Source: Micromonospora inaquosa
Lineage (GTDB): Bacteria; Actinomycetota; Actinomycetes; Mycobacteriales; Micromonosporaceae
Direction: 5' to 3'
Length of the DNA: 64,000 bases
NCBI RefSeq assembly: GCF_003857055.1
Contig: NZ_QGSZ01000270.1
Span: 1-64,000, forward strand
In this document: piece after piece, positions 51,623 to 59,896 of the stretch
Layout of the letters: each line of letters opens with the position of its first letter
Position numbering within the stretch: position 1 is the stretch's first letter
Position numbers and translations under genes: made by a program
The notes under the pieces: model-generated
Seen by the model: only the letters and a program-made list of their open reading frames with translations
What the model was told of the DNA's origin: nothing
The model's database searches: none

Positions 51623-52647
51623 GGCCACCCACCGGCTTCCGGAAGTCCTAGCCGTTCGTCCATTCCGTGGATGCGGTTCAGCGTCTGCACCGCCTGGCCG
51701 GCGCCACCCTTGATGAGGTTGTCCAGCGCGGACACCACCACCCAGCGGTCACCGGCCACCGCCACTCCGACCTCGGCGACGTTGGAACCCACCACCGTCT
51801 TGAGCATCGGCATTCCCATCGGGGACCGCCCGCCCGCCACCCGCACGAACGGCGCATCGGCGTACGACCGGGCGAACGCCCGGCGCACGTCGCTCTCCCC
51901 CGTACCGGGCTTCAGCCGCCCGTACGCCGAGACCATGACGCCGCGGGCGACCGGCAGGCTGAACGTGGAGAACTGCAGGTCCGGCGCGCGCCCGGTCAGG
52001 TCGGTGAGTGCCTGCCGCACCTCGGGAGCGTGCCGGTGGCCGTGCAGCCGGTGCACCCGTACGTTCCCGTCGCGCACCGCCGGATGCTCCACGCTCCCGG
52101 TGCCGCTGCCGCTCGATCCTGACTTCGCGTCCACCACCACGTCCTCCGCCGCCAGATCAGCCTGGAACAGCGGGTAGAGCGCATAGATGGTGGCCGCCGC
52201 CATGCAGCCTGGCAGGTTGAGCACGGACTCCGTCGGCGTCGGCGCGAACTCCGGAATGTGGTAGGGGATGGGCTGCCGCCAGCCGCCCGCCGACGCCGGA
52301 TAGTGGCGTTCGACCTGGTCCGACTGGCGCAGCCGGTAATCGCCGGCCAGGTTGATCACGACCTTGGCGCGGTTGGCCACGTCGTCGAGCACGGATGGCA
52401 GTACGCCGTTGGGTAAGCAGGCGAACGCGACGTCCACGTCGGGCATCTCGTCGAGCTTGCGCATGTGGTGTCCGCCGATTGCCGAATTGCGCAGCCCCGG
52501 CACGACCTGCCCCACGCGCTGACCGGCGTGCCGGGCCGAGGACACGAACGTCGGCACCACCCCGGGGTGGGCTGCCAGCAGCCGGATCAGTTCGGCTCCG
52601 ATGAACCCGCTGCCGCCGAGGACGGCGGCGCTGATGTGCTCGCTCAC
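51619..52647 (-). CDS. LysY-type LysW-glutamyl phosphate reductase
   Basis: A 342-residue ArgC/LysY homologue. NADP site AAVLGGSGFIGAELIRLLAA, catalytic Cys in NLPGCMAAATIYALYP, and the C-terminal GSNVAEVGVAVAGDRWVVVS with SALDNLIKGGAGQA typical of this family. It reduces the acyl phosphate made by LysZ to the semialdehyde while the substrate stays attached to LysW. Start GTG 52647 overlaps the LysX stop (GTGA). Ordinary arginine biosynthesis (ArgC) is excluded as the main role because the direct partners are LysW and LysX. Confidence 0.9.
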   Translation of the reverse strand: MSEHISAAVLGGSGFIGAELIRLLAAHPGVVPTFVSSARHAGQRVGQVVPGLRNSAIGGHHMRKLDEMPDVDVAFACLPNGVLPSVLDDVANRAKVVINLAGDYRLRQSDQVERHYPASAGGWRQPIPYHIPEFAPTPTESVLNLPGCMAAATIYALYPLFQADLAAEDVVVDAKSGSSGSGTGSVEHPAVRDGNVRVHRLHGHRHAPEVRQALTDLTGRAPDLQFSTFSLPVARGVMVSAYGRLKPGTGESDVRRAFARSYADAPFVRVAGGRSPMGMPMLKTVVGSNVAEVGVAVAGDRWVVVSALDNLIKGGAGQAVQTLNRIHGMDERLGLPEAGGWP

Positions 52648-53522
52648 GCCGCCACCTCCGCCCGTGCGAACACCGCGTCACGCACGTAGGCGGCGACGTG
52701 GCCGGCGATGTCGACGCCGTGGATCTTCGAGGACTTGGCGAAGTCCGGGTTGGTGTTGACCTCCAGCACGTACATCTCGCCGGTCTCCCTGGACTCGGCC
52801 AGGTCGACGCCGTAGAAGCCGGGGCCGAAGCACGCCACGACCCGGGCACACAGGTCGCGAGCGCGGTCCGAGATCGGGATGGGCTCCACGGCGCCGCCCT
52901 GGTGGGTGTTGGTGCGCAGACCGGAGCCCACCTGGCGGTAGGCCACGATCGGACGATCCCCCACCACGTGCACCCGCTCGTTGAAACCGGGCTTGGGCAC
53001 GTACTCCTGCACCACGACGGGGAACTCCTTGCCGGCCGGATCCAACGCCTCCCGGCCGCCGACCCAGGCGTCGAACTGCGCCTCGTCCGCGAGGCGGACG
53101 ATCCCGCGTCCCCACGAGCCGCTGATCGGTTTGACGACCGCGTCCCCACCGAGCGCGTCGATGTAGGTGCGAACCTGCTCGACGGTGAACGCGACGTGCG
53201 TCGTCGGGTGCGGAACGTCGTGGTTGGCGAAGGCAATCGCCTGCAGGTCCTTGGCGAGACACAGGCGCACCGCGTGCGGCGTGTTCAGCGTCTCGACGTC
53301 GGCGTGCTCGAACCGGGCTGCCATCGAGGCCAGCTCCCGGTGGGACACGTTGCGCAGCAGCACCATGCGTGGCCGCGGCGCGGCGTTGTTGAGCACGGCT
53401 GCGGTGTGCCGAGGCAGCGCCGACTGCGCGGTCAACCCGGTTGCCCGGAGCGCCTCCAGGAGCAGGCGTTCCTCCGGACGCACCATGGTCACGGAGACCA
53501 GCACATCGGCCGTCTCACTCAC
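52644..53522 (-). CDS. LysX-type ATP-grasp ligase
   Basis: A 292-residue RimK/LysX ATP-grasp enzyme: AVVKPISGSWGRGIVRLADE (nucleotide loop), VVQEYVPKPGFNERVHVVGD, and the metal-binding EVNTNPDFAKSSKI at about residues 255-268. It joins the alpha-amino group of glutamate or a related amino acid to the C-terminal Glu side chain of LysW. The substrate-specificity region reads NTNPDF in place of the usual NAVPEF of lysine-type LysX, which may reflect another substrate. Start GTG 53522 overlaps the lysW end by 8 bases. Confidence 0.9.
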   Translation of the reverse strand: MSETADVLVSVTMVRPEERLLLEALRATGLTAQSALPRHTAAVLNNAAPRPRMVLLRNVSHRELASMAARFEHADVETLNTPHAVRLCLAKDLQAIAFANHDVPHPTTHVAFTVEQVRTYIDALGGDAVVKPISGSWGRGIVRLADEAQFDAWVGGREALDPAGKEFPVVVQEYVPKPGFNERVHVVGDRPIVAYRQVGSGLRTNTHQGGAVEPIPISDRARDLCARVVACFGPGFYGVDLAESRETGEMYVLEVNTNPDFAKSSKIHGVDIAGHVAAYVRDAVFARAEVAA

Positions 53523-53700
53523 CCCAGTCCTCCTCGATCTCGGGTGCGCGGTCCAGCCGGACGGTGGGGGAAATCTCGACTACCTCGTGTTCCTGGCCGC
53601 AGCCGCGGCACGCCAGGATGTCGCCCAGCTCCGCCCCGGTAGGTACGGCGACCTCGGTGTCGCACTCCAGGCAAACCGATGCGATGGTCAGATTGGACAT
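53515..53700 (-). CDS. LysW-type amino-group carrier protein
   Basis: A 61-residue carrier protein. Zinc ligands are Cys10 and Cys13 (CLEC) and Cys31 and Cys34 (CRGC, with nearby His38). The acidic C-terminus ends EEDWGE, the hallmark EDWGE tail whose last Glu carries the substrate through its side-chain carboxyl. Such carriers protect the alpha-amino group of glutamate or aminoadipate during phosphorylation and reduction, and in specialised clusters carry it through further steps. Followed directly by lysX, lysY and lysZ-lysK, and preceded 17 bases away by a 2OG oxygenase. Confidence 0.95.
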   Translation of the reverse strand: MSNLTIASVCLECDTEVAVPTGAELGDILACRGCGQEHEVVEISPTVRLDRAPEIEEDWGE

Positions 53701-53717
53701 GGGATCCCTCCGGAAGA

Positions 53718-54422
53718 CTAGGCTCGCTCGAAATCGATGATCATCATGTCGCGGGTCGCGATGGTCGCGCCCTCGGGTCCGATCGGGGTAACTTCGTGCT
53801 CCATCGCGCGGTCGTCGAGCAGAATGGTTTCCATCGGATTCGACATCGTGTGCTCGAACAACGGCTCGCTCTCACCCTTGCGGAAGACACGACTGACGCC
53901 GCCGGCGCAGTTCTGCCGGCCGATCAAATGGATCGCCACATAGTCGTGGCCGTCGCTGTGCCGCCCTTCCGGGGCGGGCGACGAGGTGCCTTCGTCGTCG
54001 GCCGCCACGCGAATCATGTGGACGGTTATCGACCAGTCACTGTCGATTTCGCCGGAACGGCTGATGAAGCCCAGGTCGTGTGCGATGGCGGCCTGGAAGT
54101 TCGCGTTCTCGTACACCTCTGGGGTGATCGGTGCGAACTGCCTGGCCTGCCCACCGTAGACCCGGTTCACGTCGGTCGCCTGGTAGAACGGCTCGGCGGG
54201 CAACGTCTCCAGGCCACCTCCGGCGCGCCCCAGCAGCCGTCCCAACCGGCGGTATCGGCGTGTCCGATGGCTCGGTTGAACATACGGGTCGATTGGAAGG
54301 TCCTCCCAGAATTTCGCGAATTCATACCACCCGTCTGTTACCGAAACGGGTAGTTGCTCGTGGGCCCACCCGTTCTTCACGATGTCCTGCGCGCCGAGCA
54401 GGGCGAGATTTTTGATAGGCAT
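53718..54422 (-). CDS. 2OG-Fe(II) dioxygenase (amino acid hydroxylase type)
   Basis: A 234-residue protein of the BsmA/IDO-like 2OG-Fe dioxygenase family. The metal ligands are the HxD of PEGRHSDGHDYVAIHLIG and the distal His of DDRAMEHEVTPIG; the 2OG-binding Arg is probably in TRDMMIIDFER. Known members hydroxylate free aliphatic amino acids such as isoleucine. First gene of the amino-carrier operon, so it probably hydroxylates the amino acid substrate or product. The ATG has a GGGAGG site. A GTAC-N10-GTAC element begins about 30 bases upstream. Confidence 0.82.
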   Translation of the reverse strand: MPIKNLALLGAQDIVKNGWAHEQLPVSVTDGWYEFAKFWEDLPIDPYVQPSHRTRRYRRLGRLLGRAGGGLETLPAEPFYQATDVNRVYGGQARQFAPITPEVYENANFQAAIAHDLGFISRSGEIDSDWSITVHMIRVAADDEGTSSPAPEGRHSDGHDYVAIHLIGRQNCAGGVSRVFRKGESEPLFEHTMSNPMETILLDDRAMEHEVTPIGPEGATIATRDMMIIDFERA

Positions 54423-54445
54423 TGCGTGCCTCCCTTCTTATCCAG

Positions 54446-54497
54446 GAATGAACGTACTCGCGGGGCAGTACTCTGCACCCGGCTGAGCTCCACTCAA
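54446..54497 (-). promoter_or_regulatory. GTAC-N10-GTAC cluster element, copy A
   Basis: Two GTAC half-sites (54454-54457, 54468-54471) are separated by exactly 10 bases, directly upstream of the 12-gene operon. In the transcribed direction it reads GTACTGCCCCGCGAGTACG, followed 8-9 bases past GTACGTT by GATAAG, which could be a -10 box. The surrounding block matches copy B near 30.3 kb. Confidence 0.7.
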
Positions 54498-54968
54498 GAC
54501 ATCTGGAAAGGGCACCCAGAACCTGATTGAGGCGTCACCCACGCTGTTGTGTTTCGAGCTGCCGGGGTGGCGGGTTCGCGAGCCGGCAGGGACCGAGTCG
54601 ACAGCGGTCCCACAACGGACGCTCCGATCAGGACCGATGATGAGCCGGCGGGCGGTACGGCAGGCCCGGCGAGCTGCCCCCGCGCACCCAGGCCAGCTTC
54701 CGGTCACACGGGCGTCGGCAGTAGCTCCGCCCGACCGCCTGTACTTGCACGCCGACCCACGACACGCCGGTGACGTGCTGAAACTGCCCCCGAGCGGACA
54801 AGGTGACTGATGTCGACCCAGATATGCTACCGTCAAAACCCGGTTAGCCGGCATCATGTACGCGGATCAGCGATTGAGTAGCGCCACCGAGATGGTCGAG
54901 TGTCTATTGCGTACCGCTTGCGTGGCGACTTCTTGCTACACCTTTGTCCAGGATTTGGGAGGTAGCCA
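54498..54968. other. Divergent intergenic region
   Basis: About 470 bases between the regulatory element of the minus-strand operon and the MFS gene. I see no gene. It should contain the MFS promoter; a GGGAGG ribosome site precedes the ATG at 54969. Confidence 0.4.
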
Positions 54969-56189
54969 ATGGTGCACCAACGACGCGCGGTCTATGCCCT
55001 CACCGCGTTGTCCGCCGCCACTTTCTGTTACGTCACCACCGAGGTACTGCCCATCGGGTTGCTCACGCTGATCGCCCCAGACCTGGGCCGCTCCAGGTCC
55101 GAGACGGGTCTGCTGGTGACCGGGTACGCCGTGGTGGTCATGATCGTGGCGCTTCCGCTGACCCGGGTCACTAGACGAGTGCCCCGACGTCCACTGCTCG
55201 CCGGCGCCCTCGGCGTGTTCGCCGCGGCGACGGCGGTGTCGGCCCTCGCCACCTCCTATGAGGTGCTGCTCGCCGCTCGGCTGGTGTCCGCCATCACCAA
55301 CGGCGTCTTCTGGGCGGTGGTGTTCCCCGTAGCGATCTCGATGTTCCCCTCGAACATCCGAGGCCGCATCGTGGCTCGGCTGTCGATCGGTAACGCTCTC
55401 GGCCCGGTGCTGGGCGTGCCGCTGGGCACCTGGTTGGGAGCGCAGGCCGGATGGCGGGCCGCCTTCGTCGCGATGGCCGCCCTCGGCTTCGTCACCTGCA
55501 TCGCGGTCGCCCTGCTCCTGCCGAGCGTCACACCGCAACAGAGTGCGAGCGACGTCGGTCCAATGCCGGATCGGCACCGCTTCGTAGTGCTCCTCGCCGC
55601 CACCATCCTCGCGGTCACCGGCGCCATGGGCGCGTTCACCTACATGACCGTCTTCCTCCTCGACGTGAGCGGGTTCGCTGCGGCATCGCTCGGCCTACTG
55701 CTCTTCGTCCAGGGCTCGTTCGGCGTCGCCGGCACCTGGGCGGTCGGCCGGGTCCTCGACCGTTTCCCGCTCGGTGTGGTGCTGGGTCTGCTCGGCCTCA
55801 TTACCGCCGCGATGCTCGGCCTCTATGCCGTCGGCGCGAGCAAGATATTGACGATCCCGCTGCTCGCGGTGGCGGGAATGTCGTTCAGTTCGCTGATCGC
55901 CGGAATCCAGCACCGAATCATGCAGGTGGCCCCGTCGACCACCGACATGGCATCGGCCAGCCTCAGCGTCGCGTTCAACTTCGGCCTCGCCGCCGGCTCG
56001 TTCATCGGCGCGGGCCTGCTGGCGACGGCCGGGGTGCGCGTCATCCCGTTGTTCGGTGGCCTGCTGACGGCCGCCGCGTTCGCGTTGCTCGCCTGCCACG
56101 AAATGTCCCGCAAGAGAAGGAGAGGCCATGAAACTGTCCGTCGTAATCCCGACCTACAACCGGTCGGACATTCTGCAGCTCACCCTTGA
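54969..56189 (+). CDS. MFS drug efflux transporter (DHA1 type)
   Basis: A 406-residue major facilitator with twelve hydrophobic helices. The N-terminal half has YVTTEVLPIGLLTLIAPDLG in helix 1 and the loop RVTRRVPRRPLLAGALGVFA after helix 3. The C-terminal half starts at RHRFVVLLAATILAVTGAMG. It resembles the AraJ/CmlR group of drug and sugar exporters. Divergent from the amino-carrier operon, it is the likely exporter and self-resistance function of the cluster. Its 3' end overlaps the next glycosyltransferase by 62 bases, so the two are coupled. Confidence 0.88.
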   Translation: MVHQRRAVYALTALSAATFCYVTTEVLPIGLLTLIAPDLGRSRSETGLLVTGYAVVVMIVALPLTRVTRRVPRRPLLAGALGVFAAATAVSALATSYEVLLAARLVSAITNGVFWAVVFPVAISMFPSNIRGRIVARLSIGNALGPVLGVPLGTWLGAQAGWRAAFVAMAALGFVTCIAVALLLPSVTPQQSASDVGPMPDRHRFVVLLAATILAVTGAMGAFTYMTVFLLDVSGFAAASLGLLLFVQGSFGVAGTWAVGRVLDRFPLGVVLGLLGLITAAMLGLYAVGASKILTIPLLAVAGMSFSSLIAGIQHRIMQVAPSTTDMASASLSVAFNFGLAAGSFIGAGLLATAGVRVIPLFGGLLTAAAFALLACHEMSRKRRRGHETVRRNPDLQPVGHSAAHP

Positions 56190-56991
56190 GTCCCTCGTCC
56201 GTCAGGACCTGGATCACGATGACTACGAGGTGCTGGTGGTCGACGACGGATCGTCGGACGACACCGCGGATGTCGTGAAGAAGTACATGGACCAGATGAA
56301 CCTCCGCTACTTCTTCCAAGAGGACGAGGGTTACCGGGCTGCCGGGGCCCGCAACCTGGGCATCAGCCATGCCGAGGGCGAGATCACGGTCTTCATGGAC
56401 GCGGGTGTGATGGCGCACTCCAGCCTCCTCCGCGTTCACCTCGCCACCCACGAGGCTGCGAGCGAACCGCTCGCCGTGTGCGGATACGTCTTCGGCTACA
56501 GCCTCAACAACGAGAACGCCGACGAGGTCCTGGCCGACCTTGACATCGACAATGTGGACGGCACGATCGAGCAATGGCGCGAGAAGGGTCTCCACGTCGA
56601 CATCAGGGAGGACTTCTTCATCCGGGAGGGCGACGACTTCTCCGCCGCGCCAGCACCCTGGCTCATGTACTGGACGTTCAACGCCTCGGTGCGGACGGAA
56701 CAGCTACGACGTGTCGGCATGTTCGACGACGCGTTCCGGGCCTGGGGTGGCGAGGACGTCGACCTCGGCTACCGGCTGCACCGCGACGGAGCCCGCATGT
56801 TCCTCAACCGCGACGCGGTGTCCCTGCACTGGCCGCACGAGCGTGACGGCGAAGGCGCCGACGCGGTCGCCAACTACCGGTACATGGCCCGGAAGTACGA
56901 CACCCCGATCACGCGCCTGCTGGACATCGTCCCGACCATCAACTTCTTCGTCATCAACGACGTCATCCGGGGTCGGAAGCTGACCCACTGA
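56128..56991 (+). CDS. GT2-family glycosyltransferase
   Basis: A 287-residue GT-A glycosyltransferase: MKLSVVIPTYNRSDILQLTL, the VVDDGSSDDT nucleotide strand, GARNLGISHAEGE, and the C-terminal AWGGEDVDLGYRLHRDG acceptor motif. The usual DxD metal motif reads VFMDAGVMA, so only one Asp is present. It probably adds the sugar made by the genes at 57.7-60.9 kb, or UDP-xylose. It starts at ATG 56128 with AGGAGAG and overlaps the MFS gene. Confidence 0.83.
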   Translation: MKLSVVIPTYNRSDILQLTLESLVRQDLDHDDYEVLVVDDGSSDDTADVVKKYMDQMNLRYFFQEDEGYRAAGARNLGISHAEGEITVFMDAGVMAHSSLLRVHLATHEAASEPLAVCGYVFGYSLNNENADEVLADLDIDNVDGTIEQWREKGLHVDIREDFFIREGDDFSAAPAPWLMYWTFNASVRTEQLRRVGMFDDAFRAWGGEDVDLGYRLHRDGARMFLNRDAVSLHWPHERDGEGADAVANYRYMARKYDTPITRLLDIVPTINFFVINDVIRGRKLTH

Positions 56992-57372
56992 CCTGTTCGC
57001 AGCTGGTGTGTGGCCTACGGACCGCATACCAGCGCGGCGCCCCTCGCGCGCCGGCCGCCGTCGATGAGACGCAGGCCGGCGCGCTGCGCGTGGTCGAAGA
57101 CCCCGCGCGCTCTGCTGTCTCCACGCGCTCTGCTGTCAGGGCACCCCTGCGGACTGCACGCGTCGATGGTGCCGACCCTGACGCTGATCCTGTCGCGAAG
57201 ACCCGGCTGTCGATGATGCCACTCAGTCTCGGAAAATGCCCGACCTGACTGGACACCAGCCGGGCGGATCTCCCGCACCGACAGCTCTCGCCGAAATCAC
57301 CTCAGTAGTAAATCCCCGTTCTGATGAGCAGTTCCACAGAATGTATTGAGTATCCGGGAGAACGCTAATGCG

Positions 57373-57390
57373 GTACCGCGACGGGAGTAC
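57373..57390 (+). promoter_or_regulatory. GTAC-N10-GTAC cluster element, copy C
   Basis: GTAC at 57373-57376 and 57387-57390, spaced by exactly 10 bases, in the same orientation to the downstream genes as copies A and B (GAGTACGTT is shared with copy A). An AT-rich GAATAT lies 8-9 bases past GTACGTT, a possible -10 box. It precedes the amino-sugar operon by about 310 bases. Confidence 0.6.
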
Positions 57391-57445
57391 GTTGCTGCTA
57401 CGAATATAAAGGAACTGCGGAAGGGCGGGATCGCGTTCAGCCTAT

Positions 57446-57478
57446 CGGGAGAGCGGACACGAATTGTGCGCTCTCCCG
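57446..57478. repeat. 10-bp inverted repeat upstream of the amino-sugar operon
   Basis: CGGGAGAGCG (57446-57455) pairs with CGCTCTCCCG (57469-57478) around a 13-base spacer. It lies after the GTAC element in the leader of the operon and could be an attenuator, an operator or an early terminator. Confidence 0.45.
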
Positions 57479-57699
57479 TCATTGGTTCCAACGAGTCGAG
57501 CAGCAAGCGCGTAACAGATGGTCCGAGGTCTACCAGGGGCAGACACCCGCAATCGACCAAAAGGTCGACCCCTTGGCCGCCGGACTTTCCATAGGCAGGT
57601 CTGGCGCACCGAAAGGAGCTCGGGCGCAGCCGGCACGCGGCCCGGTCGCGGGTACGCGGACCGGCAGACGACAAAAAGTCTGGTCGAAATGAGGCGGTC

Positions 57700-59076
57700 A
57701 TGGGACAAGAGTCGGTTACCTCCATGATATTGGACGATGCCCGGTCGCATCGGTCATTCGAGAAGGACTACTCGCCTACCTCCATGCTGAATGGATCAAC
57801 AGGGCAGAGTCCTCGTGTGTCGTACGACCTGGCAGTGGTTGGTCTCGGTTATGTGGGTCTACCTCTGCTGAAAGAGGCGGCAGCTGCCGGGCTGCGCGTC
57901 ATCGGCGTGGATATCGACGCCAGCCGGGTCGATATGTTGAACAGCGGGAAGTCCTACGTGGACGACATCTCCAAAGACGATCTCGGTGAGATGCTCGCCG
58001 CCGGCTTCCGGGCAACGACGGATCCGGCGTCGTTCGCCGAAAGCGCGGTCATCATCGTCTGCGTGCCAACGCCGCTCAGCGACGATCACGGCCCGGACCT
58101 GACGGCTGTGCGGAGTGCGACACGCATGGTGGCCACCCGCCTGATGCCGGGCACACTGGTCGTCCTGGAGTCCACGACGTATCCCGGAACAACAGAGGAA
58201 GTCGTTCGGCCGATCCTGGAGGAATCGGGTCTCACCGCGGGACGCGACTTCAGCCTGGCGTACTCGCCTGAGCGCATCGATCCGGGGAACGGCCAATTCG
58301 GGCTGCGGAACACGCCAAAGGTCGTCGGTGGCCTGACCGAGAGCTGCCGTGACCACGCTGCCACCTTCTACGGCAAGCTGGTGTCCCGGGTGGTGCCCAC
58401 CTCCGGCCTACGCGAGGCCGAGATGGCGAAGCTGTTGGAAAACACCTATCGCAACGTGAACATCGCCCTGGTCAACGAAATGGCGATCTTCTGCGAAGAG
58501 CTGGGCATCGACCTGTGGGAGACCATTGAGGCCGCCGCCACCAAGCCCTTCGGCTTCCACAAGTTCCTCCCCGGCCCGGGAGTCGGCGGACATTGCATTC
58601 CCATCGACCCCTCCTACCTGTCGCACACCGTCCGCAAGCTCGGCTACGCCTTCCGGATGGCCGAAACGGCTGACGAGATCAACGGGCGGATGCCGAAGTA
58701 CGTCGCCAGTCGCCTCCAGCGGGCGCTCAACCGGGAACGGAAGTCGGTCAACGGCGCGCGCGTGATGCTGCTGGGTGTGACGTACAAGCCGGATATCGCC
58801 GACGACCGCGAGACTCCGGCACTGCCCCTGGCCCGGGAGCTGCTCAGCCTCGGCGCCGAGTTGTGTTTCGCCGATCCCTACGTACGGAACTGGGCCGTCG
58901 ACGGGGTGAGCATCACTCCGGTCGAGGCACCCATTTACGCGGTGCACGACTGCGACGCCGTCGTCCTGCTCCAGGCGCACTCGGCGTTCGACCTCGCGGC
59001 CATCGCCCGGCGCTCCCGGTTGGTGCTCGACACGAGTGGCCGCATGGAGCGCTACGACAACGTCGAGCGACTCTGA
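57700..59076 (+). CDS. Nucleotide-sugar dehydrogenase (UDP-HexNAc type)
   Basis: A 458-residue UDP-sugar dehydrogenase of the WecC/WbpA/TuaD group. NAD site VVGLGYVGLPLLKEAAAAG, SPERIDPGNG, KLLENTYRNVNIALVNEMAI, catalytic Cys in PGPGVGGHCIPIDPSYLS, and the C-terminal GVTYKPDIADDRETPAL. SPERIDPG and GHCIPIDP are typical of UDP-N-acetylhexosamine dehydrogenases, which set it apart from the UDP-glucose enzyme at 27.9 kb. It has an N-terminal extension of about 40 residues before the Rossmann fold; GTG/ATG codons inside could be the true start. With the deacetylase and epimerase it should make an amino-uronic acid donor. Confidence 0.85.
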   Translation: MGQESVTSMILDDARSHRSFEKDYSPTSMLNGSTGQSPRVSYDLAVVGLGYVGLPLLKEAAAAGLRVIGVDIDASRVDMLNSGKSYVDDISKDDLGEMLAAGFRATTDPASFAESAVIIVCVPTPLSDDHGPDLTAVRSATRMVATRLMPGTLVVLESTTYPGTTEEVVRPILEESGLTAGRDFSLAYSPERIDPGNGQFGLRNTPKVVGGLTESCRDHAATFYGKLVSRVVPTSGLREAEMAKLLENTYRNVNIALVNEMAIFCEELGIDLWETIEAAATKPFGFHKFLPGPGVGGHCIPIDPSYLSHTVRKLGYAFRMAETADEINGRMPKYVASRLQRALNRERKSVNGARVMLLGVTYKPDIADDRETPALPLARELLSLGAELCFADPYVRNWAVDGVSITPVEAPIYAVHDCDAVVLLQAHSAFDLAAIARRSRLVLDTSGRMERYDNVERL

Positions 59077-59125
59077 GCCGCGCTTCAGGAAACCTTCGGA
59101 CGACTCACGGAAACGGACACCAACT

Positions 59126-59839
59126 ATGACTTTCTCCTGGTCGCAGCAGCGCATTCTCATCCTTTCGCCGCACCCCGACGACGAGACCCTCGGCTGTGGC
59201 GGGCTGATCCACAAGGCGAAGTCCGCCGGCGCCGAGGTCTTCGTCCAGTTCCTCACCGTCGGCAACACCACCGATCAGTCCTCGTCTGTCTTTTCCAGCC
59301 CGACGGAACGCAACGACGAAATCAAGCGGGTCGCGGACCACCAGCGGTGGGACGACTGGCACATGGCGTTTCCGGGCGACGAGTATCACCTGCGGCTCGA
59401 CCAGATCCCCCGCCTCGAACTTGCCAATATGGTGGAGCAGGAGAGCCCGCTGGCCATCGCCAGGCTGCGGCCCACGATGTTGATCGCTCCGCACCGGTCG
59501 AGCTACAACCAGGACCACCAGGCCGTGGCTGAGGCGGCCCACACCGCGACGCGACCATCCAACACCCGGCTGCGCCATCACCCCGATTTCGTGCTGGCCT
59601 ACGAAGAGGCAGCGGATCAGTGGCGTACCGATTCGGTCCCCATGCCTAACCTCCTGGTCGAACTCGCCGAGGACGACCTCGAAAGCAAACTCGAAGCCAT
59701 GCGGCTGTACGCCACCCAGGTTCACGAGCATCCACATACGCGATCCGAACAAACCCTCCGCAGCCTCGCGGTACTGCGCGGCATGCAGGCCGGCGTACCG
59801 CTGGCCGAGGCGTTCTACCTCATGCGATGCCTGGCCTGA
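59126..59839 (+). CDS. PIG-L family deacetylase
   Basis: A 237-residue zinc deacetylase of the PIG-L/LmbE/MshB family: LILSPHPDDETLGCGGLIHK (HPDD metal motif) near the N-terminus, and the second metal/His motif in SSYNQDHQAVAEA. Family members remove N-acetyl groups from GlcNAc-type sugars. Between the UDP-HexNAc dehydrogenase and the epimerase it most likely deacetylates the sugar before or after transfer. ATG 59126 is 49 bases after the dehydrogenase stop; the longer frame upstream overlaps that gene. Confidence 0.85.
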   Translation: MTFSWSQQRILILSPHPDDETLGCGGLIHKAKSAGAEVFVQFLTVGNTTDQSSSVFSSPTERNDEIKRVADHQRWDDWHMAFPGDEYHLRLDQIPRLELANMVEQESPLAIARLRPTMLIAPHRSSYNQDHQAVAEAAHTATRPSNTRLRHHPDFVLAYEEAADQWRTDSVPMPNLLVELAEDDLESKLEAMRLYATQVHEHPHTRSEQTLRSLAVLRGMQAGVPLAEAFYLMRCLA

Positions 59840-59896
59840 CGGGCCGCGTCAGGCCGTCTCGCCCGCACCCCACCTGCTGCCGAAAGGAAGCGAGCT

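Larger units (their letters stand above)
56992..57699. other. Long intergenic region before the amino-sugar operon
   Basis: About 700 bases with no supported gene. It contains copy C of the GTAC-N10-GTAC element (57373-57390) and a 10-bp inverted repeat (57446-57455 with 57469-57478, 13-base loop). Base composition is lower in GC between about 57300 and 57500, as expected for a promoter region. Confidence 0.5.

Noticed and set aside
49781..53700. Primary lysine or arginine biosynthesis operon
   Set aside because: Homoaconitase, homocitrate synthase, ArgJ, ArgF and ArgD are absent, while transketolase, shell protein and sulfotransferase are in the same operon.
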